From assembly GCF_003340345.1 (NCBI RefSeq), contig NZ_PPTQ01000009.1, positions 1 through 64,000 of the forward strand: 64,000 bases of DNA, read 5' to 3'. Source of the stretch: Paraeggerthella hongkongensis (GTDB lineage: Bacteria; Actinomycetota; Coriobacteriia; Coriobacteriales; Eggerthellaceae). The notes under the pieces are model-generated. The model saw nothing but the letters and a program-made list of their open reading frames with translations, searched no databases and had not been told where the DNA came from. A program made the position numbers and the translations under genes. Position 1 is the stretch's first letter. Each line of letters starts with the position of its first letter. This document shows positions 31,647 through 40,436 of the stretch, piece after piece.

Positions 31647-32084
31647 CTAGGGCCGCCGCCCCTTTCGCATAGGCTGCGGCCCGCATTCGTCGCGCATGGT
31701 GCAGTGGTCGCAATCGTCGACCAAGCTCATTTCGATAAGATCCCACCCGATAGGCTCGTAGCCAAGAGCGTCGTAGAACGCGCGACTCGAACCGCGCGAG
31801 ACAAGCCTGAGCTCGCCGTGTCGGGAAAGCGCTTCGTCCATGAGGGCGCGCCCGACGCCGAAGCCCTGCCACGTTCGGTACGTGACAACCGGGTTCACGA
31901 ACGCCACGCCCTCCTTGGACGTGACAACGCGAACGAACCCCACGACCTCGTCGTCTTCGTTCACCGCCACGCGCACGCCCTCGATGGAGGGAATGGCATC
32001 CATCCCCTCGGCGTTCGCGTACGAATCGAGCACCGTCTTGTCTTCTTGCCGCGCATCGCGGATAGAGAACAAATCGCAAACCAC
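31647..32084 (-). CDS. GNAT N-acetyltransferase with a cysteine-rich tail
   Basis: 145 residues. The GNAT core has VVGFVRVVTSKEG, VVTYRTWQGFGVGRALMDEAL (the acetyl-CoA pyrophosphate loop Q/RxxGxG/A is QGFGVG) and SRAFYDALGYEPIG. The last 25 residues hold CDHCTMRDEC, a CX2CX5C cluster unusual for the fold and able to bind zinc or Fe-S. Substrate unknown; it is a single gene. Confidence 0.8.
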   Translation of the reverse strand: MVCDLFSIRDARQEDKTVLDSYANAEGMDAIPSIEGVRVAVNEDDEVVGFVRVVTSKEGVAFVNPVVTYRTWQGFGVGRALMDEALSRHGELRLVSRGSSRAFYDALGYEPIGWDLIEMSLVDDCDHCTMRDECGPQPMRKGRRP

Positions 32085-32164
32085 GACAACCCCCTTGTTC
32101 GTACGTACGCGGCAGGCGAGGCGAACGAACGCGCCGCACGATCCGCCTACCGGAAAAGCCCCGC

Positions 32165-33145
32165 CTAGAACGGCGGCAAGTATATTTTATCCCGCGACTG
32201 AGGGATGGCCTTCTTCCCCAGCTCCTTCAACCCTTTCACCACGTCGGGCATCAAGTCCACGGGAATGCCCATCATCATCATGGAATCGTCCACATCAGAC
32301 GAAGCGCGGCACCCGTAGCACCCGAACGATATGTTGATCTCGCCCGACGTCAGAGGCAGCAGCGTGGTTTCAACGCACTGGGCATTATAGCCGCTTGCAT
32401 GGAAATCATGGCGATGTCCCGTGTAGTACGATGTTGCCATAGACAGCCACATCATCTGCTCGGGCTTCGCGATCACGGCCACCACGTCGGCTGCGCACTT
32501 CGCGTCGTCGAGGGGGCACACCACCGTCGCATCCACCGTACGAGGCTCCAAGCAGGGGCGCTCGTGAACCATGCGCTTCGCCGCCTCTACAGAATCCAGC
32601 TTATGGAACAGGATGTACAGCTCCCCCGACGCAAGCTTCTCCGGCATGGGCGTAAGACCCAGAATGGACGTTCCGTCCGGGCACGCGTGGCGGTTCGCGG
32701 GCATCATGATCGACGCGCCGCGGCGGGCGGCCATGAGCGACTGGCAATAACGCAGACGTTGTTCGGGAAGCGGCACATCGGGAAGCGGCTCCCCTGCCTT
32801 GATAAGGGAGATGGCCACAGGATGCCAGCGCAATCCCAGGATCTCGCGCATCGCATCGGCCCATTCCTTGTACTGGGCTTTCACGGCCTCGTCAAGAGGC
32901 GGCGCCATCTCCCGATCGGCCTGGGCCGCACGCGCAGCGGCCGAGGCTTCGATGCGGATCGCATGCGCCGGGCACTGTCCCGCGCACGTCTCGCAGCCCC
33001 AGCAGTCGTCCAAGCGCAACGCCTGGGGAACGCCTTCCACCAGCTCGAACACGTTCACCGGACAAAACGCCTCGCACAAGCCGCACTGCGTGCACAGCCT
33101 TTGGTCAACATGGATAGCGTAAGCCACCTCGTTGCTATTCGTCAT
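32165..33145 (-). CDS. Ferredoxin-DUF169 fusion protein
   Basis: 326 residues, GGAAGGGA before the ATG. Two 4Fe-4S ferredoxin motifs occupy the first 65 residues (CTQCGLCEAFCPV and CWGCETCAGQCPA). The rest is DUF169, with LRYCQSLMAARRG, ACPDGTSILGLTPMPE and ISFGCYGCRASSDV, whose cysteines may hold another cluster. DUF169 proteins are common in anaerobes with unknown activity. It is the last gene of the operon starting at 43343, so it may link that system to a soluble electron donor. Confidence 0.83.
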   Translation of the reverse strand: MTNSNEVAYAIHVDQRLCTQCGLCEAFCPVNVFELVEGVPQALRLDDCWGCETCAGQCPAHAIRIEASAAARAAQADREMAPPLDEAVKAQYKEWADAMREILGLRWHPVAISLIKAGEPLPDVPLPEQRLRYCQSLMAARRGASIMMPANRHACPDGTSILGLTPMPEKLASGELYILFHKLDSVEAAKRMVHERPCLEPRTVDATVVCPLDDAKCAADVVAVIAKPEQMMWLSMATSYYTGHRHDFHASGYNAQCVETTLLPLTSGEINISFGCYGCRASSDVDDSMMMMGIPVDLMPDVVKGLKELGKKAIPQSRDKIYLPPF

Positions 33146-33211
33146 ATCAGCGTCCCTTCCATAACCTCCGCGCGAAACCGGAAAACCGGCCTTCGAGCCC
33201 GTCGCGCAACC

Positions 33212-34558
33212 TTACCGCAGCGATTCCTTGCACCAGGGCGGATACACCCTTCGCCCGCACGAGTCCGTCAAGTGATACGAGCAGAACGGAATCGCGCGGC
33301 CATCGGGAACCGTGACCATCATGGAGCATTCGCGCAGCCGCTGCGTGTCCATGGACACTGCGTCCATGTAGTTCATGACGATCACCGAAAGCCCACTTGT
33401 CACCTCGACGCCCTTCTGAGCCAGGATGTCCAAGAACACCGAGCCCTGCGGGCTGTCGGGCGAGTACCCTTTGCGGTATTCTTCCATCGTCATCGCCCTG
33501 GTAGCCGGGTAGAAGCCCGACGGATGCGGCGCAACGCCTTGAGGAGGCTCGCCGTGCACGAAGAACACGCCGGTGTCGCACAGCGGGTTCGAGCATCCGA
33601 GCGGCCATACGTCGCGCGGGCCGATAAGCCCTTCCGACTGCTCGGCCAGCTTGAATATCACGTCCCCCGAGCTCATGGGCAGGGCGCGCTCCGCGTCGAA
33701 GCGCCCCGAGGTGAACGCCGGTTGAAGTGCCAAGCCCGCCACCACGTCCGCGTTGTCCAGGCAGAAGCGCAGCAGGTCCCCCAATTGCCCATCGTTCAGG
33801 CCGGCGACCACGGCCACCGACAGCACCACCTGAACGCCCGCCTGGCGGCACCGATCGATGACCTTCAGCTTGACGTCAAGGATGTCCCGGCCGCACGTCC
33901 CCTCGTACACATCGCCCGTCAAGCCGTCGAACGACAGGTACACCCCGGTGAGCCCCGCCTGCACCAGCTCTTCCAAATAGCCGTCGCGCGCGGCGATGAC
34001 CAGGCCGTTGGTGTTGACCTCGATGCCCCAGAAGCCCTTTTCGCGACCCATGCGGATGATCTCGGGCAGATCCTTGCGGCACGTCGGCTCGCCGCCCGTG
34101 ATCTGCACGGCGCCGTCTGCGCCCACCGCGTTCGCGATCACGTCGTACATGGCCTCGATCTCGTCCATCGTAGGATCGCCCTCGCCCGTTTCCGCGCTCA
34201 TGAAGCACACGGGGCAATGCAGGTTGCAGTTGCGCGTGACCTCGATTTCCATGAGCGTTGCGCGACGTTCATGGCGAGAGCATGTGCCGCAACCAAGCGG
34301 GCACGGCCCTGAAGGGGGAATGGCACCGCACGGCGACGTCTTGGGAAACGCGAGCGAGCGCAGCCATTCGTAGTGCGCGGCATCGGGCCACATGCGCGTA
34401 GCAAGCCTGCCGTGATCGGGACAGGTGCGCTCCATCCACACGACGCCCTCGGCGTCGGCGTACACGTCCGCGGGAAGCTCGCGCAAGCAGTCCGGGCACA
34501 GCGCCGTGGTCTTGTGCAGCGGCGCGTGCTCGCTTCCTCTTGTTTTTTGCTCGCTCAT
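33212..34558 (-). CDS. Radical SAM protein, Tes/MJ0619-like
   Basis: 448 residues. The N-terminal zinc-ribbon-like part (CPDCLRELPADVY and RTCPDHG) and a second cysteine group (CPLGCGTCSRH) precede the radical SAM motif CNLHCPVCFM (CX3CX2C) and VQITGGEPTCRKDLPE. The C-terminus has ECSMMV, FCSYHL and a final YPPWCKESL. This arrangement resembles the radical SAM group that includes archaeal tetraether synthase (Tes), whose members join C-H carbons of lipids; assignment to that activity is inference. It lies between DUF2064 and DUF169 genes in a two-molybdoenzyme operon. Confidence 0.82.
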   Translation of the reverse strand: MSEQKTRGSEHAPLHKTTALCPDCLRELPADVYADAEGVVWMERTCPDHGRLATRMWPDAAHYEWLRSLAFPKTSPCGAIPPSGPCPLGCGTCSRHERRATLMEIEVTRNCNLHCPVCFMSAETGEGDPTMDEIEAMYDVIANAVGADGAVQITGGEPTCRKDLPEIIRMGREKGFWGIEVNTNGLVIAARDGYLEELVQAGLTGVYLSFDGLTGDVYEGTCGRDILDVKLKVIDRCRQAGVQVVLSVAVVAGLNDGQLGDLLRFCLDNADVVAGLALQPAFTSGRFDAERALPMSSGDVIFKLAEQSEGLIGPRDVWPLGCSNPLCDTGVFFVHGEPPQGVAPHPSGFYPATRAMTMEEYRKGYSPDSPQGSVFLDILAQKGVEVTSGLSVIVMNYMDAVSMDTQRLRECSMMVTVPDGRAIPFCSYHLTDSCGRRVYPPWCKESLR

Positions 34559-34567
34559 CAGGTCTTC

Positions 34568-35431
34568 TTACTCGTCGATGTACTGACGGGGATCGTGCTC
34601 GTCATTCGGAGGCGTGGCAACCCGGATGCCCATGAAGTCGACCCAGTCGAGCACGCGCTGCGGCACGAACAAGCCGGGCTGGTACGCGGCCGACTGCTTG
34701 ATGGCGCGTATGCACGAGATGGCGTGCGCAAGGTCGGTCGATTCGTCGATGTCGGACACGGGGGACAAATAGGCGCAGGGCACGTCACGGTCCTGAAGCT
34801 TGGCCATGTAGCCGTCAAGTGCCGGAACCCCGTCGGTGTTGTAATAGACGCTTTGATGGTTCACGGGCGTGTTGTGGCTGTACCCCACCAGCGACGTTCC
34901 GCACTCCTGGCACGGCGCCTGCACGAAACCGGGCTTGCCGAGCGCCTGGAAATAGTCGAGCCATTGGAACGACTGGATCACGTGGGATTTGGGCAAGGTG
35001 GGAATGTCGCCGCCCACGGACACCACGTGCTCGTAGCCCAGATCGAAAAGCTGGCGAAACGCGTCGTCGAAATGGTCGTCGAACGTCGCGCCCTTGTCCG
35101 TGAGGTAATGCACCTCCATCGGCCACGGACCGATGGCGTCGTACGTCTCCTTCATAAGCTCCACGTTCGACGCCGGCGTCGTGGACACGAAGAAGTCGTA
35201 GGTGATCTTGTCGACGCTCGGGTCGGCCTCGACGGCAGCGTCGTTTTCAAGCTGCATCTCGATGAGCGCGTGCATCGAAAGCTCGCTCACGTCGTACAGG
35301 CTGCGCTTGAAGAACTCGGCAGCCTGCTCGGGGGTGAGAAACCCGCCTCGCTCGGTGGTCAAGCGCGTCTTTACCATACCCGGCACCGGAGGCTTGCTGA
35401 ACAACAGCAATGCTTGCTTCTTCTCCGCCAT
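34568..35431 (-). CDS. DUF2064 (TIGR04282-type) nucleotidyl/glycosyltransferase-like protein
   Basis: 287 residues with GGAGAATG upstream. The GT-A-like start LLLFSKPPVPGMVKTRLT is diagnostic of DUF2064; VVSVGGDIPTLPKSHVIQSF gives the metal-binding acidic motif, and KPGFVQAPCQECGTSLVGY a cysteine pair. Members are often found beside radical SAM enzymes and are thought to transfer a sugar or nucleotide. Here the neighbour is the Tes-like radical SAM enzyme, 9 bases downstream. Confidence 0.82.
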   Translation of the reverse strand: MAEKKQALLLFSKPPVPGMVKTRLTTERGGFLTPEQAAEFFKRSLYDVSELSMHALIEMQLENDAAVEADPSVDKITYDFFVSTTPASNVELMKETYDAIGPWPMEVHYLTDKGATFDDHFDDAFRQLFDLGYEHVVSVGGDIPTLPKSHVIQSFQWLDYFQALGKPGFVQAPCQECGTSLVGYSHNTPVNHQSVYYNTDGVPALDGYMAKLQDRDVPCAYLSPVSDIDESTDLAHAISCIRAIKQSAAYQPGLFVPQRVLDWVDFMGIRVATPPNDEHDPRQYIDE

Positions 35432-35494
35432 GGGGACATTCTCCTTCTCGTCGTGTTTCTTTTCGTTATAGATCAGCTGTTCACGGCCGTCCGA

Positions 35495-37756
35495 TCAATC
35501 GGGCTTGCCGACGCTTTCCCCCGTCGGCCGCTCCCAGCTTAGAACTCTGTCGACCTTTCGCACTACGCAGTCGACGGCGTTGTAGCACCATGTGCCGATC
35601 ATCGGTTCTTCCGGCCTGCACGATGTGAGGCAGTTCACGTTCGACTCCCAGACGCCCCCGAACGCAGGAGCGCCCGGCTCCCATTCGGGATGCCACCAGC
35701 CGTAATCCACGTTCACAAGATCGTCGCGCATGCGCGCGACGGCCAGCACGAAGCAAGCAGAGCCGTTGTCGGTGGCAACCTCCACGCAATCGCCCGGAGC
35801 CAGCCTCAGGCGCTCGGCCGTAGCCTCGCTCATCTCGGCCACCGGGTACGGCGACTTCTTCCTGAACGATGCGTTGTTGAAGTACATCGACGCGTTGTAG
35901 GGCTGCTTGCGCGAGCCGGTTATCATCGCCACATGCGCCGCCCCCTTCGCCCGGGCGTCGTCGAGCAGTTCCTGCGAGCACAAGGTGATCGGCCTGGCCG
36001 GCGTGGGCAAGCGGGGGCCGCCCAGCCGCGGCAACAGCTCGCTCGCCAGCTCCACCTTGCCCGTCGTGGTTGCGAAGCCCTGAGGACGACCATCGGGGCC
36101 GAGCAGCTCGTGCTTGGCGTACGCGGGCTGCTGCCAGTACGTGCCCAGATCGCAGAACGTATCCCAGTTCACGCCCGCGCGCGCAAGCTGCGCCGCGAAG
36201 GCGTCGGCCAGCGTCTCTTCGGGCCACGCGTCCTTTTGCCCCAAGCGCAAGCCCAGCTCCCGAAACACGTCGTAGTCGCACCGTCGCTCGTAGTAGGGAG
36301 GCACCGCGGCGGGACCGCCGTAGCCCATGTTCGCCACGCCGCCGTGCACCTGCAGCACGGGCCGCTCGATGGCGCCGGCGATCGGCAGAACGTAGTCGGC
36401 GATGCTCGCGGTGGGCGTCATGTAGTAGTCCAGAACCACCAGCAAGTCCAGCCCCGTGAACGCCTCGAAGACGCGATGCGTGTCGGCGTACGTCAGAAGC
36501 GGGTTCGTGGCGTTCACGATAAGCGCGCGCACCGGGTACGGGTCGCCGACCTCCATGGCGCGCAGCACCAGATGCGGATGCGCCGAGGTCAGGTAGCGCT
36601 CCGGAAGCGTGCGTCCCAGCCGCTCCGTAAGAGGGCGAACCAGATCGTAGCCGTCGAAGCACTGAAGCGGGGTGTGCGGCGTGTTCAAGCAGCGCGCGCG
36701 ATGCTCCGGCTTCAGAGCGTCGGTCATCTCGAGCTCCATCTCGGAAACGAAGTCGGGGGCGTCGGCAAGAACGCAGGATCCCGGCTTGTCCACATTGCCC
36801 GTGACGGCGCGCAAGCAGCAGATCGCGCGGTGCGTCGGCGCGACGTTCGCGCCCGCCTGGTCGATGCCGCGGCCCGAAACGAGGGCGGCGGCTCCGGCCT
36901 GCGCGAACAGGCGCGCGGCGCGCACGATGTCGTCAGCCGGCACATCGCACACGCTGGCCACGTATTCGGGCGTGTAGTGCCGTACGCATGCGGCCAACTC
37001 GTCGTAGCCGAAGCACCAAGCGTCCACGAACGCGCGATCGACCAGGTTCTCGGCAATGATCACCTGCAGCAAGCCCAAGGCCAGCGTGCAATCGGTTCCC
37101 GGGCGAACGGGCAGCCACAGATCGGCGACGGCCGCGGCTTGCGTGCGCCGCGGATCGACGACCACCAGCGGCGCGTCGGACTTCGCGAACCGCAGCACGG
37201 AGCGCCAGAATGCCGAGTTGTCGGATTCCGCCGGATTCGTGCCCCAAAGAAACAGGCATTCCGTAACACCCGGAACGATGTCGGCCTCCACCGTCCACCC
37301 GAACGTCAGAGCGTCCATCCAGATGCGCGGGTTCCAGCAGATCTGCCCGATGCCCATGTTGTTCGGGCTTCCGAACAGGTTCATGAAACGATGCAGCGGC
37401 CAAAACGAAGCGTGCGGGCCGCCGATGGCGCTGGCAAGCGTTTCCGGGCCGTGCTCGGCAGCAAGCTCCTGCAACCGCGCCGCAATATCGTCGAGCGCAT
37501 CGTCCCAGCTCACGCGCTCCCACTTCCCGCTGCCGCGCGACCCTGCGCGCCGCAACGGGTAGTTCACCCGATCGGCGCCGTCGAGGGCGTCCAGGTTCAT
37601 GCGCCAGCGGCGACATCCCGCAAGAACGCGAGCATCGTAGGGATAGCGCGCAGGATCGGGGTCGATCTTCACCACGCGCCCATCCTCGACCGTGGCGAGA
37701 AGCGCGCAGCAGTATCCGCAGTAATGGCAGTTCGTAGGCTTGATTTCCGTGGTCAC
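35495..37756 (-). CDS. Cytoplasmic molybdopterin oxidoreductase, DMSO reductase family
   Basis: 753 residues from GTG at 37756, preceded by GGAGGTGATCTC and overlapping the stop of the CCG gene (GTGA). There is no Tat signal: the Fe-S site NCHYCGYCC begins at about residue 9 and the protein should stay in the cytoplasm. FLWGTNPAES and PLRRAGSRGSG are family motifs. QICWNPRIWMD offers a cysteine as possible metal ligand, as in polysulfide reductase or acetylene hydratase types; that is inference. It resembles the 40437-43343 enzyme (ALIVNATNPLLTYAD against ALIVNASNPVNSYGD). The adjacent HdrB-like protein may be its electron partner. Confidence 0.87.
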   Translation of the reverse strand: MTTEIKPTNCHYCGYCCALLATVEDGRVVKIDPDPARYPYDARVLAGCRRWRMNLDALDGADRVNYPLRRAGSRGSGKWERVSWDDALDDIAARLQELAAEHGPETLASAIGGPHASFWPLHRFMNLFGSPNNMGIGQICWNPRIWMDALTFGWTVEADIVPGVTECLFLWGTNPAESDNSAFWRSVLRFAKSDAPLVVVDPRRTQAAAVADLWLPVRPGTDCTLALGLLQVIIAENLVDRAFVDAWCFGYDELAACVRHYTPEYVASVCDVPADDIVRAARLFAQAGAAALVSGRGIDQAGANVAPTHRAICCLRAVTGNVDKPGSCVLADAPDFVSEMELEMTDALKPEHRARCLNTPHTPLQCFDGYDLVRPLTERLGRTLPERYLTSAHPHLVLRAMEVGDPYPVRALIVNATNPLLTYADTHRVFEAFTGLDLLVVLDYYMTPTASIADYVLPIAGAIERPVLQVHGGVANMGYGGPAAVPPYYERRCDYDVFRELGLRLGQKDAWPEETLADAFAAQLARAGVNWDTFCDLGTYWQQPAYAKHELLGPDGRPQGFATTTGKVELASELLPRLGGPRLPTPARPITLCSQELLDDARAKGAAHVAMITGSRKQPYNASMYFNNASFRKKSPYPVAEMSEATAERLRLAPGDCVEVATDNGSACFVLAVARMRDDLVNVDYGWWHPEWEPGAPAFGGVWESNVNCLTSCRPEEPMIGTWCYNAVDCVVRKVDRVLSWERPTGESVGKPD

Positions 37757-38748
37757 GAGATCACCTCCGGACTCGTTTCGACGCGCTGGCCAACGCCGGC
37801 GGCGCAAGCAGCCTTGGGCGCACCGAGAGACGCGAACGCCCGCGAACTCGATGCGCCCTCCACGGCATCAAGAGCGTCGTCGAAAAGAAACCGGAGTTTC
37901 ATGTACGAATCGGCTCGACTCCAATCGATGCGCCAATCGTACAAAAGCTCCAGGTAGTGAAACGCCGAGATCGGCGCCGCAAACGTTTCCAACTGCAGCG
38001 CGCAGCTCATGCACGCCACCACGAACGCGCTCGATCCGGCCGCACGAGCTTCCTGGCCATGACGGCGCGCGGCGTCGTCGGCGCGATCGAACTTCCCAAC
38101 CGCCCGCAGCAACGACCCGCAGCAGTACGAGCGCTTGCGAATATGAGCCAGCTCAACCACAAGGTCGGCGGGCATGAGCGCGCGCACGCCATCGGCGAAT
38201 TCCCCGGTATCCCGATCAGGGCACGAGTCGTGCACGCTCGCGCGCACCTCGGAAGCCGCGACTCCCGTCTCTTGCGCCAGCAGGCGCCGAGCAACGCCTT
38301 CGTCGATACGGTAGCCCAGATCGGCCAGCACCGCAGGCAGCGCGACAGCCTGGATGCCGGCCGTACGCTCGTCGGCCGCAAGCGCGGCGCGCAGGGCCTG
38401 CACGCAATTGGGGCAGGCAGCCACGATGCGCTCGACTTCGGAGGAACGCAAACTTGCGCGCAGCTGCTCTTCGAACGAAGCGCGCACGGCGTCTCCGTCG
38501 GGTTCGTACGACAGTATCTTCCCGCAGCACAAAAGCGAGACGCCGTCGACGCAACCCGCATCCGAAAGAGTGTCGTACACGGCGTTGACCAGCGGCAATC
38601 CGTAGTTGATCAGCGAACAACCGGGAAAGAACACCGAAGAGCACGGGCGCGGATCGCCCGGGACGCGCTCAACCGCGATCTCAAGTTGCGGGAACCCACA
38701 CGAAACAATGCTTCGCGCCAGGGCGTCTTCGAACACGTACTCGCTCAT
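37753..38748 (-). CDS. CCG-domain (HdrB-like) Fe-S protein
   Basis: 331 residues from MSEYVFEDAL, GGAGGG upstream. It has two cysteine-rich CCG modules: FFPGCSLINYG, LLCCGK and ACPNC; then HDSCPDR, SYCCGS and VACMSC. These bind the non-cubane clusters of heterodisulfide-reductase subunit B and related thiol or quinone oxidoreductases. It overlaps the molybdoenzyme gene downstream by four bases, so the two products probably form a complex. The C-terminal tail of about 50 residues is Ala/Glu-rich. Confidence 0.85.
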   Translation of the reverse strand: MSEYVFEDALARSIVSCGFPQLEIAVERVPGDPRPCSSVFFPGCSLINYGLPLVNAVYDTLSDAGCVDGVSLLCCGKILSYEPDGDAVRASFEEQLRASLRSSEVERIVAACPNCVQALRAALAADERTAGIQAVALPAVLADLGYRIDEGVARRLLAQETGVAASEVRASVHDSCPDRDTGEFADGVRALMPADLVVELAHIRKRSYCCGSLLRAVGKFDRADDAARRHGQEARAAGSSAFVVACMSCALQLETFAAPISAFHYLELLYDWRIDWSRADSYMKLRFLFDDALDAVEGASSSRAFASLGAPKAACAAGVGQRVETSPEVIS

Positions 38749-38802
38749 GCAACCCTCCCCCGTCCTCTCCATCGTCTATCCCCTCCGGTCAAAACCGCGC
38801 AT

Positions 38803-38838
38803 CCGGGCTGCAGGCATCCTTGGAAGCCCGCAGCCCGG
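38803..38838 (-). other. Hairpin between the NrfD and CCG genes
   Basis: CCGGGCTGC (38803-38811) pairs with GCAGCCCGG (38830-38838). On the transcribed minus strand it is followed by GCGCGGTTTT, so it may act as a partial terminator separating the first three genes of the operon from the accessory genes. Confidence 0.45.
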
Positions 38839-38849
38839 CGCGGGCGAAT

Positions 38850-39830
38850 TTAGAATTGGTTATCGCCGTACGTCCACTTGGAAATGAACTCCGCGTCCTT
38901 TTTGGCAACGCGATTGTAGTAGCGGTTCTCGCCCGGAATCTCGGCACGATCGTCGGTGTTGACCACCATGAAGCGCAGCAGGCAGCCGCCGCACAGCACC
39001 AGGATGGGAGCCACAACCTGAGCAGCCGGCGAATGGCCGCCGCCCAGGTACATAAGCAGCGGCACCACCAGGCCCAGACCCACCATGCCAACCCAGAACA
39101 GGCCCGCATACGATCCGCGCACCCACCGACGAGCCGCCGCCTTTGCGGTCACGTTGCCGGCACCCGCGAACGACAGGATCATGGTCAGCAGCACGATGAG
39201 CTCGGCAATGACCAGCACGATGTCGGCCACGTGCAGGATTTCCAGCACAACTTCGGACACGACGAACGACTCCAGCGAAAAAGCCGCAGGCCAACCGCCG
39301 ATGGACAAGACGATGGCGGCGCAGCCCGTCGAGATGGCCGAAATGGTGAACAGCACGGGAAGCGCCGGGGTCGCCCAAAACGCATGGGCTTTCAGCGTGG
39401 ACAGCATGATGCCCGTGTACATCATGATGCACAGCCCGAAGAACCCGGCAACCAGCAAGGAGAAGTCGGCGGCGGGCTTCAGAAGATCGGACAGGCCGGC
39501 GAGCACGGGCAGCGCGTCGCCGACGAAGGCGAGAAAGAACACCAGCGCGAGCACCGAGGCAATGACCAGGAACGTCGCGCCCCATTTGATGATGGACTTC
39601 GACGTTGTCCACACCCTCCAGAACACGCCCGGCTGGCCAAGGTCGACGATCAGGAACACGCAGCCCAAGGCCACGCAGCCCAGGGCCACGAGCACCGGAA
39701 GCGCGAACACTTCCGCATGACCCGGAACCACGAAGCTGTTGAAGATAGCAGCCAGGAACAAAACGCCGCCAGCCAAGCCGCCCAGGAACAGGTAGAGGGC
39801 GATGGGGGGCTCCCAGTAATGATGCTTCAT
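38850..39830 (-). CDS. NrfD-type membrane anchor subunit (C subunit)
   Basis: 326 residues, about eight hydrophobic helices: WEPPIALYLFLGGLAGGVLF, VFLIVDLGQPGVFW and ATPALPVLFTISAISTGCAA are NrfD motifs. The ATG overlaps the stop of the ferredoxin subunit by one base (TAATG). It is of the shorter NrfD class, closer in length and motif to the orphan NrfD-like proteins at 9.4 and 20.6 kb than to the 408-residue ones. It should anchor the B subunit and the OCRE-tailed enzyme to the membrane quinone pool. Confidence 0.9.
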   Translation of the reverse strand: MKHHYWEPPIALYLFLGGLAGGVLFLAAIFNSFVVPGHAEVFALPVLVALGCVALGCVFLIVDLGQPGVFWRVWTTSKSIIKWGATFLVIASVLALVFFLAFVGDALPVLAGLSDLLKPAADFSLLVAGFFGLCIMMYTGIMLSTLKAHAFWATPALPVLFTISAISTGCAAIVLSIGGWPAAFSLESFVVSEVVLEILHVADIVLVIAELIVLLTMILSFAGAGNVTAKAAARRWVRGSYAGLFWVGMVGLGLVVPLLMYLGGGHSPAAQVVAPILVLCGGCLLRFMVVNTDDRAEIPGENRYYNRVAKKDAEFISKWTYGDNQF

Positions 39831-40408
39831 TATGCCTTACCTCCCAAATCAGGAATATAGTAGATCTGAGGCTCGGTGCCCAGCTCTTCGAAGAGACGCT
39901 CGGTCTTCACCGATCCGATAAGCTTGGAAACTTCGCTGTTCGGATCATCGAGATCGCCGAAAATGCGGGCCTTCTGATGGCAGGTCAGCACGCAGTACGG
40001 CTGCGCGGAGGGATCGAGCTGGCGCTTGTCGCGGCAGAACGTGCACTTGCGTACGAAGCGGTGCATGCGATCCTCCAGGTGCGAGGCGTCGCGCATGCCG
40101 TAGGGGCAGGCGTTCACGCACACCTTGCACGACAGACATTTTTTGGGGTCGACCCACACGGTTCCGTCTTCGTCTTGCTGGCTTGCGCCCGACGGGCAGC
40201 AGGGAACGCACTCGGGGTTCTCGCAGTGCATGCACAGCAGCGGCCGCCAGCTCTTATGGACGTTGGGCCAGGTGCCCTGCGCGCCCTCGGTAACCACCGG
40301 GTTGTAGATGATGTCAAGCGGAAGCTTGTTCCACGTACGGCAAGCAACCGTGCAGGAATGGCAACCGATGCAACGACGTTGGTCGATGACCATAACGTAA
40401 CGAGTCAT
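39830..40408 (-). CDS. Four-cluster ferredoxin-like subunit (PsrB/NrfC type)
   Basis: 192 residues from MTRYVMVIDQRRC, with GAAAGGATAG upstream; a longer frame to 40456 would overlap the upstream gene. Four cluster motifs: CIGCHSCTVAC, CMHCENPECVPCC, CLSCKVCVNAC and CTFC with CVLTC. It transfers electrons between the NrfD protein and the catalytic subunit that flank it in the operon. Confidence 0.92.
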   Translation of the reverse strand: MTRYVMVIDQRRCIGCHSCTVACRTWNKLPLDIIYNPVVTEGAQGTWPNVHKSWRPLLCMHCENPECVPCCPSGASQQDEDGTVWVDPKKCLSCKVCVNACPYGMRDASHLEDRMHRFVRKCTFCRDKRQLDPSAQPYCVLTCHQKARIFGDLDDPNSEVSKLIGSVKTERLFEELGTEPQIYYIPDLGGKA

Positions 40409-40436
40409 GTATCTATCCTTTCTTCCCGCTCGGCAA

